This document shows, one piece after another, positions 24,832 through 28,038 of a DNA stretch of 28,038 bases. Each line of letters opens with the position of its first letter. The first letter of the stretch is position 1. A program made the position numbers and the translations under genes. The notes under the pieces are model-generated. The model did no database searches and had not been told where the DNA came from. It saw only the letters and a program-made list of their open reading frames with translations. Location of the stretch: assembly GCA_019090225.1 (NCBI GenBank), contig JAHRWI010000161.1:1-28038 (forward strand), given 5' to 3'. The stretch is from Porticoccaceae bacterium. GTDB lineage: Bacteria > Pseudomonadota > Gammaproteobacteria > Pseudomonadales > Porticoccaceae.

Positions 24832-25809
24832 ATGAAAGCACTGGTTTGTGAAGCCTACGGTAGCGTCGATGATCTGGTTTATCGTGACATGCCCGACCCC
24901 GTGGCGAGTAAGGGGCAGGTGGTGGTCAATATTAAAGGCATCGGTGTTAATTTTCCCGATGGTTTGCTGGTCGAAGGCAAATACCAGTTTAAGCCTGAAT
25001 GCCCGTTTATGCCTGGCGGTGAGTTTGCCGGCGAAATAACGGAGCTAGGCGAGGGCGTCAGCACTTTTACTGTGGGTGATCGCGTGCTCGGATACTTCCC
25101 GAGCTTTGGGGCCTACGCCGAAAAAATTGCGGGCCCCATAGAGTCGGCCTTTAAAATTCCCGACAGCATGTCTTTCGAAACTGCAGCAGCACTGATGTGC
25201 GCCACCGGCACCGCCCACCACGCACTAAAACAACGGGCACAATTGCAGCCCGGTGAAAACCTGGTGGTGCTGGGTGCGGCAGGTGGTACTGGCATTGCTG
25301 CGGTGCAAATCGGCAAAGCCATGGGCGCGCGGGTGATTGCAGTATGTTCTACCGCCGAAAAGCTCGCCTTTGCCAAAGCTCAGGGAGCTGACGAAGGCAT
25401 TAACTACACCGAGCAGGATCTCAAGCAGGCCATTAAAGACCTCACCAATGGTCAGGGTGCCGATGTGGTCTATGATGCCGTCGGTGGTGATGCCTTCGAT
25501 GTTTGTTCCCGCTCTATGGCCTGGAATGGCCGCTTGTTAATCGTTGGTTTTGCCTCTGGGCGTATTCCGGAGTTACCGGTCAACCTGACCCTGGTTAAAG
25601 GCTATTCCGTGGTCGGCATTTTTTGGGGCACCTTCACCCAAAAGCAGCCTGAGGATCATGCCGAAAATATGCGCGAGCTATTTCAGTGGTTTGAAGAAGG
25701 CAAGGTCGTGCCAGTAGTCGATACGGTGTTCAAGCTCAAAGACGGTATTCAGGCCATCAAAAAAATTACTGGTCGTGATGTGATTGGCAAGCTCGTCATC
25801 ACGCCATAA
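24832..25809 (+). CDS. quinone oxidoreductase-like MDR, tandem copy 1
   Basis: 325-aa zinc-free medium-chain reductase of the NADPH:quinone oxidoreductase group. It has a GroES-like N-domain (GVNFPDGLLVEGKYQ near 39-53, GDRVLGYFPSFGAYAE near 82-97) and a Rossmann domain with VLGAAGGTGIAAVQIGKA (146-163). There are no zinc-binding Cys clusters. Such enzymes reduce quinones or the double bond of enones and enoyl thioesters with NADPH. It is followed after 69 bp by a close paralogue; by hand count about 253 of 325 residues agree. The neighbourhood of acyl-CoA enzymes favours an enoyl/2-alkenal-type substrate, but this is inference. A purine-rich site (AGAGAGAAAAA) precedes the ATG. Confidence 0.9.
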   Translation: MKALVCEAYGSVDDLVYRDMPDPVASKGQVVVNIKGIGVNFPDGLLVEGKYQFKPECPFMPGGEFAGEITELGEGVSTFTVGDRVLGYFPSFGAYAEKIAGPIESAFKIPDSMSFETAAALMCATGTAHHALKQRAQLQPGENLVVLGAAGGTGIAAVQIGKAMGARVIAVCSTAEKLAFAKAQGADEGINYTEQDLKQAIKDLTNGQGADVVYDAVGGDAFDVCSRSMAWNGRLLIVGFASGRIPELPVNLTLVKGYSVVGIFWGTFTQKQPEDHAENMRELFQWFEEGKVVPVVDTVFKLKDGIQAIKKITGRDVIGKLVITP

Positions 25810-25878
25810 CAGAAGCGCCTAATCGATTCGGTCACTAGCTTGCGACATTAGATTGCGACAATAACTGAGACAAGATTT

Positions 25879-26856
25879 ATGAAAGCATTAGTGTGTGAAG
25901 CCTACGGTTCGGTCGATGATCTGGTCTATCGGGATATGCCCGGCCCCGTGCCTGGCCCCGGTGAGGTCTTGGTCGCTGTCAAAGCCATCGGCGTTAATTT
26001 CCCCGATGGCCTGCTGGTCGAAGGTAAATATCAGGCGCGGCCGGAATGTCCTTTTGCACCGGGTTCAGAAATCAGCGGCGAGGTCATTGCCCTTGGCCAG
26101 GGTGTTGATCAATTTGGGATAGGCGATAGAGTCTTAAGCCTGACTACCAGCTTTGGTGCCTACGCCGAAAAAATTGTTCTGCCGGTCAAGGTTATCCACA
26201 AAATCCCAGCCTCCATGTCCTACGAAACTGGCGCGGCCTTGCTGGCTGCCACCGGCACAGCCCATCATGGCCTTCGCCAGCGGGGCCAGTTAAAGGCGGG
26301 AGAAACCCTGCTGGTACTGGGTGCGGCGGGTGGCACTGGCATAGCTGCCGTACAAATCGGCAAAGCCATTGGCGCGCGAGTGATTGCCGCCTGCTCAACG
26401 GAAGAAAAACTGGCCTTTGCAAAATCCCAGGGTGCCGATGAAGGCATTAACTACAAGACGCAGGATCTCAAACAAGCCATTAAAGACCTGACCAATGGTC
26501 AGGGCGTCGATGTAGTCTATGACCCTGTGGGTGGCGATGCCTTCGACGTTTGCTCCCGCTCTATGGCCTGGAATGGCCGCTTACTGGTAGTGGGCTTTGC
26601 CTCTGGCCGCATCCCCGAACTACCGGTTAACCTGACGCTGGTGAAGGGCTATTCAGTACTGGGGGTTTTCTGGGGTTCCTTTACGATTAAACAGCCGGAA
26701 GATCACGCCGCCAATATGCGCGAGTTATTTCAGTGGTTTGAAGAGGGCAAAGTGGTACCGGTGGTCGATAAAACTTACCAGCTAAGCGACGGTATTGAGG
26801 CGATAAAATACGTCACTGGGCGTAATGTTATGGGTAAAGTGATTATCAAGCCCTAA
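25879..26856 (+). CDS. quinone oxidoreductase-like MDR, tandem copy 2
   Basis: 325-aa paralogue of the gene just upstream, with the same start MKALVCEAYGSVDDLVYRDM and the same AAGGTG cofactor motif. Differences are concentrated in residues 22-146 and in the last 29 residues, while residues 147-296 are about 91 percent identical by hand count. The N-terminal half forms most of the substrate pocket: GYFPSFG in copy 1 is SLTTSFG here, and the KIAGPIESAFKIP stretch becomes KIVLPVKVIHKIP. The two copies therefore probably share the cofactor and differ in substrate. The ribosome site is weak (GAGACAAG). It belongs to the same plus-strand run and is followed 61 bp later by an SDR gene. Confidence 0.9.
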   Translation: MKALVCEAYGSVDDLVYRDMPGPVPGPGEVLVAVKAIGVNFPDGLLVEGKYQARPECPFAPGSEISGEVIALGQGVDQFGIGDRVLSLTTSFGAYAEKIVLPVKVIHKIPASMSYETGAALLAATGTAHHGLRQRGQLKAGETLLVLGAAGGTGIAAVQIGKAIGARVIAACSTEEKLAFAKSQGADEGINYKTQDLKQAIKDLTNGQGVDVVYDPVGGDAFDVCSRSMAWNGRLLVVGFASGRIPELPVNLTLVKGYSVLGVFWGSFTIKQPEDHAANMRELFQWFEEGKVVPVVDKTYQLSDGIEAIKYVTGRNVMGKVIIKP

Positions 26857-26917
26857 GCTCTCATCCTTAAACCCTAATGAGTAAGTGTTCCCGCCCTAAA
26901 AACCAACGAGGCCTCTG

Positions 26918-27703
26918 GTGGAAAATAAGCAATTAGATTTAACAAACTTTAACCTGACGGGGAAAGTAGCGCTGGTCACTGGCGCGTCCAGCGGTTTTGG
27001 TGAACATTTTGCCCATGTTTTAGCAACAGCGGGCGCCAAAGTCATTGTTGGTGCGCGACGTGAAGACCGCCTGAAAAACCTGGTCGCTGACATTACCGCC
27101 AAGGGTGGCGAAGCTCTGGCCGTCGCCATGGACGTCACCGACGCAGGCAGTGTCGCCGCCGCCTTCGATCAGGCCGAAGCCGCCTTTGGCACCATCACGG
27201 TGCTGGTCAATAACGCCGGCGTTGCTGCGCCAAAAACTGTCCACAAAACTACCGAAGCTGATTGGGATTTTGTTGTCGATACCAACCTCAAGGGTGCCTG
27301 GCTGGTTGCTGCCGAGGCAGCGCGACGCATGGTCTCTGCCAATACTCCAGGTGTGATTGTCAATATCGCCTCGGTGCTTGGTCTCGCCACCAGCACCGGT
27401 CACGGCATTTATTCCGCCTCCAAAGCTGGGGTTATTCAGCTGACCAAACATATGGCCCTGGAGCTTGCGAATAAGAATATTCGCAGCAATGCCATTTGTC
27501 CGGGCTATTTCAAAACTGAAATGAATGGTGAGTATTTCGATAGTGAGGCTGGCAAGGCCTATATCGAATCAACTCCCACCGGGCGTTTGGGGCTTATGGA
27601 AGAAATGGATGGGCCACTGCTCCTGCTGGCCAGCGATGCTGGTTCATTTATCAATGGTGCCATTATTCCCGTCGATGGCGGCCATCTGGTAATGTCCATA
27701 TAA
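26918..27703 (+). CDS. short-chain dehydrogenase/reductase (SDR)
   Basis: 261-aa classical SDR. Cofactor loop TGASSGFG is at 21-28; the second-strand end VGARRED with two arginines suggests NADP(H); NNAG is at 98-101. Catalytic residues are Ser152 (NIASVLG), Tyr165 and Lys169 (YSASKAG). The C-terminus ends INGAIIPVDGGHLV, standard for the family. The start is GTG at 26918 with ACGAGG about nine bases before it. It is the last gene of the plus-strand catabolic run. By analogy with LvaD it could interconvert a keto- and hydroxyacyl-CoA for the kinase/dehydrogenase pair, but a 3-hydroxyacyl or other alcohol substrate is equally possible. Confidence 0.92.
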   Translation: MENKQLDLTNFNLTGKVALVTGASSGFGEHFAHVLATAGAKVIVGARREDRLKNLVADITAKGGEALAVAMDVTDAGSVAAAFDQAEAAFGTITVLVNNAGVAAPKTVHKTTEADWDFVVDTNLKGAWLVAAEAARRMVSANTPGVIVNIASVLGLATSTGHGIYSASKAGVIQLTKHMALELANKNIRSNAICPGYFKTEMNGEYFDSEAGKAYIESTPTGRLGLMEEMDGPLLLLASDAGSFINGAIIPVDGGHLVMSI

Positions 27704-27774
27704 GCGTCATTTTTTGCTGATAGGCTTTTTGGTGCTGATGGATTTTTTTGGTAACAACTGGTTGTAAATAAAAT

Positions 27775-28038
27775 ATGGCGATAGAAGATACCCGCAGAGA
27801 ATACGATTACGGGCAATTGAGCGAAGCGTCTTTAAACGACTCACCTTTTGAACAATTTCAGCTGTGGCTCGATCAGGCCTGCGACTCTTCCATAAAAGAC
27901 CCCACCGCCATGACCGTATCTACCATTGATGGAAATGGTCGGCCCTGGCATCGCGCCGTGCTGCTCAAAGGTTTTGATGAGCAAGGTTTTGTGTTTTATA
28001 CCAATCTGGTTAGCCACAAGGCTCAGGATCTGGCACAG
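27775..28038 (+). CDS. pdxH: pyridoxamine 5'-phosphate oxidase, N-terminal part
   Basis: The first 88 codons of PdxH are present; the gene runs off the window end. The translation shows the family opening (TRREYDYGQL), FEQFQLWLDQACDSSIKDP, then the conserved TAMTVSTIDGNGRPWHRAVLLKG segment (in parts: TAMTVSTID, RAVLLKGF) and FVFYTNLVSHKAQDL, which form the FMN-binding split barrel. PdxH oxidises pyridoxine or pyridoxamine phosphate to pyridoxal phosphate in the cytoplasm with FMN and oxygen. The ATG at 27775 has no clear Shine-Dalgarno. It lies 71 bp after the SDR gene with no evident terminator, so readthrough is possible. Confidence 0.92.
   Translation, partial: MAIEDTRREYDYGQLSEASLNDSPFEQFQLWLDQACDSSIKDPTAMTVSTIDGNGRPWHRAVLLKGFDEQGFVFYTNLVSHKAQDLAQ

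Overview
The window looks like chromosomal DNA of a marine-type gammaproteobacterium. An EfpL (YeiP-type) translation factor and a PbgA/YejM-like inner-membrane sulfatase point to Gammaproteobacteria. The density of acyl-CoA and CoA-thioester enzymes (acyl-CoA dehydrogenase, APH-type kinase, two family III CoA-transferases, several SDR/MDR oxidoreductases, a deazaflavin-type nitroreductase) resembles the Spongiibacteraceae/Cellvibrionales-like lineages that live on lipids and hydrocarbons. That placement is inference from gene content and was not tested with a phylogeny. There are no IS elements, integrases, CRISPR arrays, tRNAs or rRNAs that I can support.

Layout. 1-3.9 kb: a FrnE-type DsbA oxidoreductase, a 650-bp gene-free stretch, a PbgA/YejM-like sulfatase, and a decayed alpha/beta hydrolase with an in-frame stop. 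3.9-5.8 kb (minus strand): EfpL and a zinc alcohol dehydrogenase, with a hairpin between them. 6-11.7 kb: an accessory catabolic block of a SAM methyltransferase, two convergent CaiB/BaiF CoA-transferases, a Nu-class glutathione transferase, a Ddn-like flavin/F420 protein and an SDR. The last two are separated by a perfect 17-bp hairpin that can terminate both. 11.7-12.9 kb: a gene-poor stretch with a possible frameshifted minus-strand ORF, then an ASCH-domain protein. 13.2-15.5 kb: serC and serA for serine synthesis.

15.6-21.5 kb (minus strand) is a probable signalling operon: TonB-dependent receptor, then a periplasmic ABC-type binding protein, then a BarA/TorS-like hybrid histidine kinase. 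The binding-protein stop and the kinase start share one base (TAATG). No permease or ATPase is present, so the binding protein probably serves the kinase rather than a transporter.

21.7-27.7 kb (plus strand) is a compact catabolic run: histidine phosphatase-fold protein, acyl-CoA dehydrogenase, APH-family kinase, two tandem quinone-oxidoreductase-like MDRs, and an SDR. The acyl-CoA dehydrogenase plus APH pair corresponds to the two halves of eukaryotic ACAD10/ACAD11 and to LvaA/LvaC of levulinate catabolism. This suggests activation of a hydroxyacyl-CoA by phosphorylation followed by elimination. The window ends inside pdxH.

The points most worth following up are the receptor/binding-protein/kinase operon, the split ACAD11-like pathway, the mosaic tandem MDR duplication, and the Cys33 substitution at the tip loop of EfpL.
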